Shown in pieces: positions 21,094 through 30,311 of a stretch of DNA of 31,813 nucleotides. The position numbers were made by a program, and so were the translations under genes. The notes beneath the pieces were generated by a model. The model was not told the origin of the DNA. It saw only the letters and a program-made list of their open reading frames with translations, and searched no databases. The stretch comes from a virus. The DNA is taken from IMG/VR virus record IMGVR_UViG_3300030329_002390, positions 1 through 31,813 of that record; one strand, 5' to 3'. Numbering within the stretch: position 1 is the first letter of the stretch; each line of letters begins with the position of its first letter.

Positions 21094-23177
21094 GACAACC
21101 TCTTACCAGCAATAATACGTGTACCAGATACTGTATAATCAACAGCATAACCAATAACGATAACATCTACTGTTGTTTGTATTCTCCATCGGAACCAAGA
21201 ACAACTACCGTTATGTACATCAAACCGTATTGGTGTAACCATAGGCTCTTCCCAGAACTTATCATCATCTAACTTTACCAAGTCATATACATTCTGGTCA
21301 GCAAAGTCTGCACGTTGTAACTTTACTCCGGTTGTGGTGCTGTAGGTGTTGTAATCATAATCTCTATAAACATCCATAGATATGGTTGTGTCTCCTCCTG
21401 TTCTAATAAACAGGTAAACACCGTGTACTTTCTTTTTAAAGGAAGGATCGCCCATATCCAGCCAAGCAGAAGCCATAGTACTAGTTGGTGGATCATCATC
21501 TACTATATTTTCTGATACAATCTTTTGCCCTAGTGACCTACGTTTTGATATAACAAACAATCCTGCAGGGTCATCATTAGATGCAGCACCACCGTTTCTT
21601 CCAAAGATTAAATCACCATCTGGATTTTTAACTATATTATTTACTGGGAAGCCTTCACGAACTGACCATACTTGTTTGTCTGTATGAAATATAATCCCTA
21701 TATTATTTATAGAAGAACCATCTACACAAAAGTAACAATGCCATTCACGATGTTTTTCAGAATACACAGCAGTTGCTTGCGCTATGTTTGTTACATTCAT
21801 ACGTGATATTGTTTCTTGTATACCGTGCGAAATCTTTTTAACGTTAGTTGTATCTGAGTATTCTAAGTTACCACCAACAGCATAAACCCCATCAACAGTT
21901 AAAAATACTACACCTAGACCTGGCACCATTGTTACAGTATCTATTGCCCTAGTTCCTATGTGTTGTTGAAATGGTGTAGCAACAAAGTTCGGAAAGTCAC
22001 CTTGAATAACATCTATGCTATTCTCTCTAAATACTAACATATAGCCAAAGTAACCAAAGAACCCTGTTATTCCTCCACCTTGCCTATTGCCAACAGTAAT
22101 AAAATTTAATGCTTGATACTGGTCTGGCTTAGTAGGATTAGAATAATAAATAACTGTATCATTTGATTTACCACCATCAATAAACAAACAATCTTTATAT
22201 ATGCCAGTAAATCTACAATCTGTAGCAGGAAATAATACACTATCACTATTATCAGGCGCTACTGAGCCTAACGCTAAATCTGGTGTAGAATCAATATATA
22301 ACCCTTCAAAGTTATTTGGTATATCGTTAACATAATAATATATGTCACCACTATTACCTGCATCATCGCTAAAGTTTTTTGTGCGATAAATACGTCTAGC
22401 AACTATATCATTATCACCTAATGGTATTTCTACTGCTAAAGCATATTTATATTCCGTAGCTGCTGTTGTCCATTCGACTATATTTGATGGAGAAGATAAA
22501 GGCGATTCAGAACCTGCATTATTAATATAAGAAACCCTGTATCTGTATTTGTTCTTTTTTGCATCTGTTGCAATACCCAAGCCTAATTCATTGTTTGTAA
22601 ACCATACTGAAATACCATTTAAATTATTACTTGTTTGAGTTGGATCAACTATAACTTCCCATACTACAGGCGTGCCCGGCACTCTATGAAAACCTAAAGG
22701 ATATATTTCCGGTTTAAAAGGATGTGAACTTGCACTATGATGTATAATTGGCCAAGCCCTATATTTTATTGGTTTATCATAACCATTAACTATACAAACA
22801 AACTGACCAAATGGTAAATACTGTGTAGATTGCTCGACTGCACCGGGTATAGTTCTATCAGATACTAATGCCTGTTTTGTAGGTGTCGCGCCGTGTTCAA
22901 ACAAATGATACAACACACCACCAGCCTCAAACAAAATGCTGTCTTGTGCTCCTTGATGTCTGTTAAAATAAAACAAACTATCTACTTTAGCCATAGACTG
23001 AAAAGGAACCCAGTCATTACGATAGGTAAAATACATTTCATAGCCAAGTTTACTAGACCATCCACCAGTTATATCATCTGTTTTCCAGTTTACTAACTCA
23101 GATAAATGACTTGGTGTTTGTGGTTCTAACTCATTTATACCCGCAAGTTCATTGACTATTTGTTGTTTGTTTTCCAT
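21090..23177 (-). CDS. Tail nozzle / tubular protein B-like
   Basis: A 695-residue beta-rich protein. The N-terminus (INELEPQTPSHLSELVNW) and WSSKLGYEMYF resemble podovirus tail nozzle proteins, which start with a short description of bound sequence followed by a beta-propeller. Mid-protein FTGIYKDCLFIDGG, MLVFRENSIDVIQG and VFLTVDGVYAVGG are propeller-blade-like repeats. A fibronectin-like insertion (RYRVSYINNAGSESPLSSPS) lies near residue 230. Following directly on the adaptor gene fits the T7/P22-type order adaptor then nozzle. It should form the hexameric tube at the tail tip. Confidence 0.7.
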   Translation of the reverse strand: MENKQQIVNELAGINELEPQTPSHLSELVNWKTDDITGGWSSKLGYEMYFTYRNDWVPFQSMAKVDSLFYFNRHQGAQDSILFEAGGVLYHLFEHGATPTKQALVSDRTIPGAVEQSTQYLPFGQFVCIVNGYDKPIKYRAWPIIHHSASSHPFKPEIYPLGFHRVPGTPVVWEVIVDPTQTSNNLNGISVWFTNNELGLGIATDAKKNKYRYRVSYINNAGSESPLSSPSNIVEWTTAATEYKYALAVEIPLGDNDIVARRIYRTKNFSDDAGNSGDIYYYVNDIPNNFEGLYIDSTPDLALGSVAPDNSDSVLFPATDCRFTGIYKDCLFIDGGKSNDTVIYYSNPTKPDQYQALNFITVGNRQGGGITGFFGYFGYMLVFRENSIDVIQGDFPNFVATPFQQHIGTRAIDTVTMVPGLGVVFLTVDGVYAVGGNLEYSDTTNVKKISHGIQETISRMNVTNIAQATAVYSEKHREWHCYFCVDGSSINNIGIIFHTDKQVWSVREGFPVNNIVKNPDGDLIFGRNGGAASNDDPAGLFVISKRRSLGQKIVSENIVDDDPPTSTMASAWLDMGDPSFKKKVHGVYLFIRTGGDTTISMDVYRDYDYNTYSTTTGVKLQRADFADQNVYDLVKLDDDKFWEEPMVTPIRFDVHNGSCSWFRWRIQTTVDVIVIGYAVDYTVSGTRIIAGKRLS

Positions 23178-23178
23178 A

Positions 23179-24477
23179 CTATGTTTGTATCAAAGGTGTG
23201 TAAAGAGGAACAGGATCAGTTCTACCACCATCCATAAATCTTTTAATGTACCGCTTAGCAATTGAGTTAAGGTATCTTTGCTCTATCTTGAGCATTTCTT
23301 GTGCAACTTTACGGTCATACAACGCCGCTTGTTGTTCATTGTTGTGCTTTATAAATACATCTCGAAGAGACATATATGCTAGCACGTGGTGACTTGCTGA
23401 GGGAAACTCAGGTGTATCGGCATCATCAATAAGTTTTTTGGGTCTGTACATATATCGTACTGTTAGTTCATAGTCCTGATCCTGCCGGGGATACATTCTT
23501 ATTCTTTGTACATTACCATCAACACCATCATAAGCAGTATATGTTAACTCAAATGAATCATTAAAAGAAGTTAAATCAGTATCTGTAGCATATTGTAATG
23601 TACCATTACTGGTAGGCAAATACTCCAATTGCGCATTACCACTACTGCTTTCAGGTATATTGTAAAATTTGTTTATTCCTGCTTCTGTGCATCGAACATA
23701 GACACGTCTTTTCATTCCTGATGTATTGGGTATTGCTGTTATTGTTAATGCAGGTATTTGTGTATCAGCCAATACAATACTTGTAACTGGAGACAAAGCA
23801 CTTTCTCTTCCAGCAAAGACATATGATACAGCAAACTCTAGTGTTCTTGCACCTCTACCAGAGCCACTGGTTACTGCTGTTATTGTTGGTGCTTTTGGTG
23901 GTACTAATGAATAATCATCAAAAGGAACCCAGTAGTTCGGTATATTAACTTCGTTTAATGGTAGGTTCCAATACTCATCTTCATACCGTGTAACAGGAAC
24001 CATACGTCCAGGTTCTGCAGGTGTCATTTGCATAGACCGTTTAAGGACTTGCATAATCTCTACGCAATCTTGTGGCATATCAAGATAACGGTACTTTACT
24101 GTAGCATCTGGTGTACCACTAGCAGCAACGTATGCAGAAGTTAAATAGGCTGTTGTTGCTGAAGCAACCCACGCTACTGTATATTCTACATCCAGTATAT
24201 CTATAACCTGTCCATCCATACTACCATCAGTAGGAAACTGACCAGCACCACCAGTAGTTATAGTAGCAGAGTTTTGAATTACAGTTACTGTAGTTAAAGA
24301 CAAATCTTTTGTGGCATCAACAAGAACTTGTTTCTGTGCAAACGTAAATGGTTTCTCAGAAAATAGTTTAAAGTAGTTTTCGTTTATTATGTCGTTTAAC
24401 TGATTTTGATAAGAAGTAATAGAAGGTTGGTAATCCAATATGTTACCGATATATTCACGGATTTCAGATAGTTTCAT
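23179..24477 (-). CDS. Tail adaptor / tubular protein A-like, with Ig-like insertion
   Basis: A 432-residue protein. N- and C-terminal parts (LSEIREYIGNILDY, then HHVLAYMSLRDVFIKHNNEQ and AALYDRKVAQEML) are helical and match the podovirus head-tail adaptor pattern. In the middle, PPKAPTITAVTSGSGRGART to SYVFAGRESALSPVTS reads like a fibronectin/Ig-type beta domain inserted in the adaptor fold. RYLDMPQDCVEIMQVLKRS is also typical of this family. The adaptor forms a dodecamer under the portal. GGAGG precedes the ATG. It is the first gene after the capsid terminator. Confidence 0.75.
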   Translation of the reverse strand: MKLSEIREYIGNILDYQPSITSYQNQLNDIINENYFKLFSEKPFTFAQKQVLVDATKDLSLTTVTVIQNSATITTGGAGQFPTDGSMDGQVIDILDVEYTVAWVASATTAYLTSAYVAASGTPDATVKYRYLDMPQDCVEIMQVLKRSMQMTPAEPGRMVPVTRYEDEYWNLPLNEVNIPNYWVPFDDYSLVPPKAPTITAVTSGSGRGARTLEFAVSYVFAGRESALSPVTSIVLADTQIPALTITAIPNTSGMKRRVYVRCTEAGINKFYNIPESSSGNAQLEYLPTSNGTLQYATDTDLTSFNDSFELTYTAYDGVDGNVQRIRMYPRQDQDYELTVRYMYRPKKLIDDADTPEFPSASHHVLAYMSLRDVFIKHNNEQQAALYDRKVAQEMLKIEQRYLNSIAKRYIKRFMDGGRTDPVPLYTPLIQT

Positions 24478-24491
24478 ACCAACCTCCCATT

Positions 24492-24521
24492 AAAACAAAC
24501 TGCCCGTTGCGGGGCGGGCAG
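24492..24521 (-). terminator. Terminator behind capsid and decoration genes
   Basis: Read leftward, CTGCCCG (24521-24515), an 8-base loop and CGGGCAG (24506-24500) form a 7-bp GC stem, followed by TTTGTTTT (24499-24492). This is a normal intrinsic terminator shape inside the late unit, between the decoration and adaptor genes. It would reduce transcription of the tail genes relative to the capsid genes. Confidence 0.8.
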
Positions 24522-24536
24522 ACCCCATTAGGGTTT

Positions 24537-25016
24537 TTAGAATTGTTTCAAAAAGATAACAGTAGATTGTGCCGCAGCAGCCCCACTTGCTACATCATCA
24601 ACTGCAATTGCAACAGGCATTTTGTCGTTAGCGTGATGACCATACAGGTACAAAGTACCAGCAACAGCACCAACACAAAGATAATCTCCAGCTGAGATAG
24701 CAGCAGAACCTGCTTGATCTTTACCTTCGACCTGTGCTTCACAGATACCGCTAATGCAAACACGAATGTCCTCACCAGAAGCAACTGTTTCTAAAGCAAC
24801 CCCAATGGCTGCTTTATTTGCAGGTGACTCAATAACTTTAATGGCACATTCAGAACCACCGCCATCAACAACGTCAAATACTACAAGATCACCTTCTGAA
24901 ATAGCACCATCAGCAACAAATGTTTCTATTTGCCGTCTGTTGGAAGTATCAACATCAAGAGCGACACCATCAGAATCTGTTATATCAAGTTTTTGTAATA
25001 AAGTACTAGTAGCCAT
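24537..25016 (-). CDS. Capsid decoration / head-stabilising protein
   Basis: A 159-residue protein, rich in Ala, Gly, Val and Asp, of beta-barrel type. Segments SEGDLVVFDVVDGGGSE, AAIGVALETVASGEDIRVCI and SAISAGDY-like turns are typical of small capsid decoration proteins (DUF2190-like). It starts just after the capsid gene and ends before the terminator, so it should be made at the same high level as the capsid protein. GGGGAGG precedes the ATG. A minor head-completion role is the alternative. Confidence 0.7.
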   Translation of the reverse strand: MATSTLLQKLDITDSDGVALDVDTSNRRQIETFVADGAISEGDLVVFDVVDGGGSECAIKVIESPANKAAIGVALETVASGEDIRVCISGICEAQVEGKDQAGSAAISAGDYLCVGAVAGTLYLYGHHANDKMPVAIAVDDVASGAAAAQSTVIFLKQF

Positions 25017-25018
25017 GA

Positions 25019-26071
25019 TTAAGCCTCCCCATTCAGTAACACACCCAAACCAGCAAGGTGACTTGTGGCTAACTGTGTACGAACCATAATGTTAGAAGAT
25101 GCAGCAGCGTATCCTGAGATACGTTCCATATCACTCATTTCAAAGTGAGCATCTTTATCGAAATAAACTGTAAATAGTTTAGAGTTTAAGAAGTACATAG
25201 ATACATCGTTTGTATTGGTTGCATCTTTAAATCCAAGACCATTATCAATATACATTGCCGCGCCATTGTACATAAGAATAAGTTTACCTACAATGTCTTT
25301 AGTTTGTTCAGCAGAAGTATATCTTTCTTGATCTGTTAACTCATTACGATACAATTCGTAAGAAGTTGGAGAAGCAAGAATAATATCTATTTCGCCTTCT
25401 GGTGCATAAATCTGTGTATTAATCATAAGATTACTCATAGATTTTAAACCAGTTGTTGCAAAATCAGTAGTTACTTTTGCAGTTTGATTATTCCAACTAT
25501 CTTTAAATGTATTTCGACTAATACCACCAACATTACCTGAAGTTTGAGAACCAAAATCTTCTTGATGTAAAAATCCACTTGTATTAGCAGCAGCAACAGC
25601 ACCCCAAGCACCTGCAGTTTTTACCCCAACACCATTCAGTGTATTAAGTTCACTTAGTACTGTTGAGTTACCAGTTACAGTTTGCTTACACCATTCACGT
25701 TTCAACATACCCATAACAGATTTAAGACGCGCTTCAGCAATACGAATGATTGCACGGCTACCCTTATTACTAAGTTGTTCTTTCTCAGTAATAACTACAG
25801 GAGCCACAAAATCACACCAGTCAAAAGAAGCAGTGCGAAGTGCATCTTTAACGGCTAGATTAACGCTTTCATAACCAGTTGCTAATTGTGTAATGTTAGA
25901 ATGTTCAGCAAGAATTACAGGATGGTCTACTTTTTGACCACCGTCTACCATCTCGACATTACCGGCTCTTTGAACTGCTTCAAGTAGCGGTATAGTACGA
26001 AATGTATTGTCAACCTCTCGATCACGCAAAATACGTAGGGTCGACGCCAGAATATCATATTGGATACCCAT
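25019..26071 (-). CDS. Major capsid protein
   Basis: A 350-residue protein with features of an HK97-fold coat protein: helical N-terminus (ILRDREVDNTFRTIPLLEAV), a spine-helix region around SRAIIRIAEARLKSVMGML and a domain with DIILASPTSYELYRNEL, then a C-terminal part with MERISGYAAASSNIMVRTQL. The assignment rests on position between scaffold and decoration genes and on overall pattern. It is the expected length without a fused delta domain, and a separate scaffold is present. I start at ATG 26071, where GGTGA lies upstream; ATG 26083, four codons earlier, has no ribosome site. Confidence 0.8.
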   Translation of the reverse strand: MGIQYDILASTLRILRDREVDNTFRTIPLLEAVQRAGNVEMVDGGQKVDHPVILAEHSNITQLATGYESVNLAVKDALRTASFDWCDFVAPVVITEKEQLSNKGSRAIIRIAEARLKSVMGMLKREWCKQTVTGNSTVLSELNTLNGVGVKTAGAWGAVAAANTSGFLHQEDFGSQTSGNVGGISRNTFKDSWNNQTAKVTTDFATTGLKSMSNLMINTQIYAPEGEIDIILASPTSYELYRNELTDQERYTSAEQTKDIVGKLILMYNGAAMYIDNGLGFKDATNTNDVSMYFLNSKLFTVYFDKDAHFEMSDMERISGYAAASSNIMVRTQLATSHLAGLGVLLNGEA

Positions 26072-26083
26072 ATCGTTCACCAT

Positions 26084-26184
26084 AAAATAAGATTATATTT
26101 TTGTATTGCGCGTGTCCGTGTTCGGGGCGGTGCCGTCAGCGTATCCTTTAGAGGGTCTTATGGCACACTAATTTAATACACAAA
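26084..26184. other. Capsid leader gap with GC-rich island
   Basis: About 100 bases separate scaffold and capsid genes, the longest gap in the late unit. It has AT-rich ends and a GC-rich centre (26108-26140) with short self-complementary pieces such as CGGGGCGGTGCCG. A capsid promoter or structured leader is plausible. A weak leftward -35/-10 pair (TTGTGT, TAAGAC) is visible at the start but unconvincing. Confidence 0.35.
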
Positions 26185-27054
26185 TTATTTCTTTTGTGCA
26201 AGTAAATACTCATATATATCTTGTGCAGACATTTTTGTACCTTCGGGAGGTGCGGTCATACCCGACTTTTTGCCACTACCAATACGTGCGGCTACCTGTC
26301 GATTTATTTCCTTGCGCTGTTTTTGTTGCTGTTGTTGTTGCAGTGCGCTTTGCTTTGCTCTCTTACCTGATACTATCCAATAACCTTGTTCTAGGTTTAG
26401 GCTATCATCTGACTTTAACAACTCATAAACTTCTTTTCGTAAGCTTTCATCTGTGCGCAATTCTGGATGCTCATTCATAAAGTCATCTACCTTGCGACTT
26501 GATTGTGCTTTCATTTGCTCTTGATACATAGGTTCTAATACAGCCTGCAGTTTCTGAGCAACAAGTGAGTTAATATAGTTTTCCATACTCTTGTTATCAA
26601 AAGGATCAAACTCTTGTCCTTCTGCTGCTGCTGCTTGAGCCTGTGACTGCAACGCTTTAAATGCTTCTGAGTTAGTAAGACTAGATTGTAAATCTTCTAC
26701 TTTCCTACGCTCTTGAGATAGTGCTTGCATCTTACGAGTATAATCAGCACGTAAAGAACCCATTGCTCTTTGAACTGATTCAGGCATAGAACTATAAACG
26801 CTGTCCCAACTTTCACCTTCTTGTAAAGTTACATTCTCGTACGATTTATTTTGTTCTTCTTTTTTGTTCTGCCAATTTTGTTTTTGATGTTCTTTTTTCT
26901 TTTCGTGATGCTTGAGTATAGCCTCAACACGTTGTTCATACTCATCTTGTATTGGTGGAGCACCGGATGATGCTTCTATATTCTCTGCTAATGTTGGTGC
27001 TTCTGCTTGCTCTGCTGCTTCTACAGTACCGCTATTTGTAGCTTCTTCAGACAT
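26185..27054 (-). CDS. Scaffold protein
   Basis: A 289-residue, highly charged and helical protein. The first 60 residues are acidic and disordered, then a Lys/Glu/Gln coiled coil (HHEKKKEHQKQNWQNKKEEQ), and a further helix rich in Gln (AFKALQSQAQAAAAEGQE). A basic C-terminal segment (QQQQQQKQRKEINRQVAARI) ends in a helix (SAQDIYEYLLAQKK) that could bind the capsid inside. Location just upstream of the major capsid gene is typical. The site AGGAGAATAA is the late-class type. No protease domain is found. Confidence 0.75.
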   Translation of the reverse strand: MSEEATNSGTVEAAEQAEAPTLAENIEASSGAPPIQDEYEQRVEAILKHHEKKKEHQKQNWQNKKEEQNKSYENVTLQEGESWDSVYSSMPESVQRAMGSLRADYTRKMQALSQERRKVEDLQSSLTNSEAFKALQSQAQAAAAEGQEFDPFDNKSMENYINSLVAQKLQAVLEPMYQEQMKAQSSRKVDDFMNEHPELRTDESLRKEVYELLKSDDSLNLEQGYWIVSGKRAKQSALQQQQQQKQRKEINRQVAARIGSGKKSGMTAPPEGTKMSAQDIYEYLLAQKK

Positions 27055-27094
27055 TTATTCTCCTATAGTTTATAAAATTTATTTTTAAATCGTG

Positions 27095-27775
27095 TTAACG
27101 CTGCCGGTGCATACTTGACGAACTCTGCACTCCTCTGCCTGCTGGCCCGCTACTTCCTGACCACCTTTCTTTGTAATAATTAAGAACTGGTTGAATTGCT
27201 GGATTAGTAGGTGTGTTTTTATATTCAGGCCAATATTTAACACTATCATCATCATACCTTGGGTGTCTCCATTGATAACTTTCTAGTTCATCTATATCTA
27301 CAGCATTAACTCTTTCATTTGCCCAACGGGCAGCATATTGGTCTATAAGGTAAAGCTCTAGAATGAAATCTTTTTGATCTGCTGGTTGCAGTTTATCAAT
27401 TTCTTTTCCAAACTGTTCTTTTTCAAAATTCGGAACTTGCATACCAGCAGCCAACCTGTATTCATCAAAGTCTGGACCATAAGTAGGTGCTCTACGTATC
27501 TTTTCTTCTAACAGAGTGTCACCCTCGATTATATTTCCAGTCCAGCGCCTATACGGAAGGCCAAACCCTTCTAGGTCAGTTCCCTCTGGCCATCTTGTTT
27601 TTAAATAATCATACGCACTTTTCGTTACAATTTCTCCCGGAGGAAATTCTTCTACTGATAATTGCTCAATAGCAAAATCTTGTGGATTACCTACACCGTA
27701 TTCTTTTTCAACCAAGCGCATTGCTTGTTTATCACCTTGCGCTGCTTTTTCCATAACGTCCATTGGTACTGGCAT
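27095..27775 (-). CDS. Hypothetical head-region protein
   Basis: A 226-residue protein rich in acidic, Pro, Tyr and Trp residues (EGFGLPYRRWTGNIIEGDT, YQWRHPRYDDDSVKYWPEY), ending in a Ser/Gly-rich tail (WSGSSGPAGRGVQSSSSMHR). I do not recognise a family. It lies between the small acidic protein and scaffold and is coupled to the former by a TAATG overlap, so a head-assembly role is likely. A GGGAGA site precedes the ATG. The last residues are probably disordered. Confidence 0.65.
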   Translation of the reverse strand: MPVPMDVMEKAAQGDKQAMRLVEKEYGVGNPQDFAIEQLSVEEFPPGEIVTKSAYDYLKTRWPEGTDLEGFGLPYRRWTGNIIEGDTLLEEKIRRAPTYGPDFDEYRLAAGMQVPNFEKEQFGKEIDKLQPADQKDFILELYLIDQYAARWANERVNAVDIDELESYQWRHPRYDDDSVKYWPEYKNTPTNPAIQPVLNYYKERWSGSSGPAGRGVQSSSSMHRQR

Positions 27776-28242
27776 TACATTCTCCCTGCAAACATAGCGT
27801 CCATATCTTCTGGCATAGGCTCTTCTACTACCACTTCTTCTTCAACAACTTCTTCGTCACCCATTATAGTATTGCTTTCCAAGAACTTTTTAAATGTCTT
27901 GTCTTTGGCTAGATTACGTAGTTGTCCAGCGACCATTGCTAAGTCTCTGTCATCACGAATAGACTGCATATCTAATTCAAAATCAACACCAGCATCAGCG
28001 GCAGCAGTAGCAACCATATTCAATAAAGTAACAAACTCTTCTGGAAAGATTGTTATATCCTCTTCAAACTCCGGATAACTTTGCTGAAACATTTCGAGTA
28101 CAACATTAAGTTCTTTAACCAAACGGTTTAGTGCGTTTTTTGTAAACTTGCCTTCTGGTACAATCATAGTTGCTTCTCTGAGGACATCTTGTTCTGCACC
28201 AACCTCTTGTGCTTGTGCTAGTAAATCAGTGGGGATACTCAT
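27775..28242 (-). CDS. Hypothetical acidic head-region protein
   Basis: A 155-residue acidic protein, all-helical by pattern (NALNRLVKELNVVLEMF, then FVTLLNMVATAAADAG), with a very acidic C-terminus (DEEVVEEEVVVEEPMPED). No recognised family. The acidic tail and location among head genes suggest an assembly chaperone or inner-capsid component. AGGAGAATAAA precedes the ATG, and its stop overlaps the next start. Confidence 0.65.
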   Translation of the reverse strand: MSIPTDLLAQAQEVGAEQDVLREATMIVPEGKFTKNALNRLVKELNVVLEMFQQSYPEFEEDITIFPEEFVTLLNMVATAAADAGVDFELDMQSIRDDRDLAMVAGQLRNLAKDKTFKKFLESNTIMGDEEVVEEEVVVEEPMPEDMDAMFAGRM

Positions 28243-28243
28243 T

Positions 28244-28633
28244 TTATTCTCCTGTTATGGCTTTTGCTGCTTCAGCAAAAGAACCAGTTTGTTTTTTAAC
28301 TCTTTGAAATGTTTCTACTTGTTTATCGTGCTCAATGCCGTCATTATGAACAACCTGTTGATGATCGTCTAGTTCCTTTTGTGATACTGGACGTAGGTTT
28401 TTTTCTTTCATAACCTTTTCGCGATGCATACTGTTTTCAATATACATACCAAGGCCACGATCAAAATAGCCGTGACTATCACCCCATCTTGCAGGAGTGT
28501 TAGCCCATAACGAGATTTGCCGCTCAACTTTTTTATCACATATTTCACATATCTGTTGATCTGCCTCTTCCCAGTCACAAATAATTTGTTGAGGTTTATC
28601 GCAAGATTTACAGTAATAATCATAAATAGGCAT
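28244..28633 (-). CDS. FmdB-like zinc-ribbon protein
   Basis: A 129-residue protein opening with MPIYDYYCKSCDKP and, further on, QICEICDKKVERQIS: two C-x-x-C pairs about 19 residues apart, matching the FmdB/YxxC small zinc ribbon found in regulatory proteins and in some phage genomes near the portal. The C-terminal half is helical and basic/acidic (HREKVMKEKNLRPVSQKEL). Its role in phages is not established; being between portal and head genes, it may accompany the head or act on RNA. An upstream AAAGATAA-like site precedes the ATG. Confidence 0.7.
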   Translation of the reverse strand: MPIYDYYCKSCDKPQQIICDWEEADQQICEICDKKVERQISLWANTPARWGDSHGYFDRGLGMYIENSMHREKVMKEKNLRPVSQKELDDHQQVVHNDGIEHDKQVETFQRVKKQTGSFAEAAKAITGE

Positions 28634-28643
28634 AGTTTATCTT

Positions 28644-30311
28644 TCACGGTAGGAATTGTTGTATGTCTTGCGGTGACGGTTGACCCTGCATACCAGCAGA
28701 TGTTGTTTGTTGTTCTTGTGCTGGTGCTGGTTGTTCTTGCTGAGGTTGCTGTGCTGCACCTTCCAAAGCCTCTAAGAACGATTGCGGTAAATCCATCATA
28801 CGCACTAAGTGTTGTAGTATTTCAGGAAGAGGAACGCCCAGTTCAACAAGTGTTGGCATAACTGCTAGAAACTCTTGCTTCTTAACGGCTTCTGATACTG
28901 GAGTAGCACCACTATCATTTGCATAAAATCTAAAGTCACCTGTTATGTCATCAACATTTATTGTTTTAGGCATACCATTAATAATAATAACATCACCATC
29001 ATCTTTGATATACAACTTCATTATTGAGATATATACTTCAGCAATGTATTCAATAGCACTGTCTCGCTCTCTGGCTAAACGTCCTATCTCGGAAGAAGAA
29101 TATGCAGCAAGAGCAGTTATCTCTGTAGCGGTTGCCCGTGAGGATTCACCTCTTGTAAACGGAGCTAGTACAGAACCGCGCTCGAAATCATCTTGAACCT
29201 GCTGCACATAACGTTCAAGTTCGGCAGGTACTGGAGTATGTGGCACGGGAGATATAGACCCTGATAAAGTCTGTCCTTGGCTTAGTTCTACCTCGATAAA
29301 TTCCCCATCTACCCCTTGAGATAATTTTGACATTGCCTCCGCATCAAAAACACCAGCCTCTACCACCCACTGTCTCGCAGCTCTACGAACCATCGAAGCC
29401 TGATAGGTACGTAGTATGTTCACTTCCTGAACTTGATCGTATACTCTACGTAAAGCGGAATAACCACGCATAGGCACATCTGGCTGCCTACTGTAATACA
29501 ACGGTATAATGGGGCTTATCGGATGCCCCGATGCATCTTTAAATGGTATCTCACTATACTTAACTTCTTTTATTTCGTCTGTTCCTTCTGGCACCAAAAT
29601 ACCATCATACAAGTATTTATCTCCATCTTGGTAGTCAGGGGACCAGACCATCATTTTGTCATTCACTAGGTCATAGAACTCTATAATCTCAACGTATTGA
29701 AACTCTGGTTCACTATCTTCTAAACCTTGTTTGTTGTAGCCGTCATCTTCATCTACTCTATCAAGAAAGCGTATAAGAGGATGAGCACTAAACTTCTTCG
29801 GCCCATATTTGTCTCTGGCTTCTTTAAGCGTCAAATAATAACGATGTCCAATAAACTTTTGATCTCTCCATCCTGTTGCATCTGTATCAACAATTATATC
29901 CCAAGGGGCTACGGCGCATATGGTAACTCTTTGAAATGGGTCTGGGTGATCATTGGGTATTAACTTTAAATAAGCATTGGGGTAGATAAGCGCTAAACGA
30001 GAAGCATCTTCTAACTGTGTCCGTATGTTATCCATAAAGTTATTGCACAACGTCTGAACGATTTGAGCATTACCTTCACCACGCACATCACTCTGTACTA
30101 CAACGGAAGGGGAGCGAGCAAACAGCGAAGCGATGTATCCCTCTACAAACTCGTAAGCACGGGACGTTTCGATAACTACCTGCTGTGGTGCCTCTAGTTT
30201 ATTCCAATACCGTGTCATATATGCGGCGCGTAATTGTCTAAGTTCTGCTCTGGCTTCATCCCAATACTTAGAATGATTGCGGTAATACATTTCAACGATA
30301 CGTGGCTTCAT
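28644..30311 (-). CDS. Portal protein
   Basis: A 555-residue protein directly after the large terminase, the usual place. It has portal-type features: a helical N-terminus (MKPRIVEMYYRNHSKYWDEA), beta segments (VAPWDIIVDTDATGWR), the helix-rich clip/stem area with RAARQWVVEAGVF, and ATEITALAAYSSSEIGRLAR in the crown-proximal part. The C-terminus is Gln/Pro-rich (QQPQQEQPAPAQEQQ), common in podovirus portals. I start at ATG 30311, in ATGA overlap with the terminase stop; an in-frame TTG at 30326 is less likely. It forms the dodecameric DNA channel. Confidence 0.85.
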   Translation of the reverse strand: MKPRIVEMYYRNHSKYWDEARAELRQLRAAYMTRYWNKLEAPQQVVIETSRAYEFVEGYIASLFARSPSVVVQSDVRGEGNAQIVQTLCNNFMDNIRTQLEDASRLALIYPNAYLKLIPNDHPDPFQRVTICAVAPWDIIVDTDATGWRDQKFIGHRYYLTLKEARDKYGPKKFSAHPLIRFLDRVDEDDGYNKQGLEDSEPEFQYVEIIEFYDLVNDKMMVWSPDYQDGDKYLYDGILVPEGTDEIKEVKYSEIPFKDASGHPISPIIPLYYSRQPDVPMRGYSALRRVYDQVQEVNILRTYQASMVRRAARQWVVEAGVFDAEAMSKLSQGVDGEFIEVELSQGQTLSGSISPVPHTPVPAELERYVQQVQDDFERGSVLAPFTRGESSRATATEITALAAYSSSEIGRLARERDSAIEYIAEVYISIMKLYIKDDGDVIIINGMPKTINVDDITGDFRFYANDSGATPVSEAVKKQEFLAVMPTLVELGVPLPEILQHLVRMMDLPQSFLEALEGAAQQPQQEQPAPAQEQQTTSAGMQGQPSPQDIQQFLP

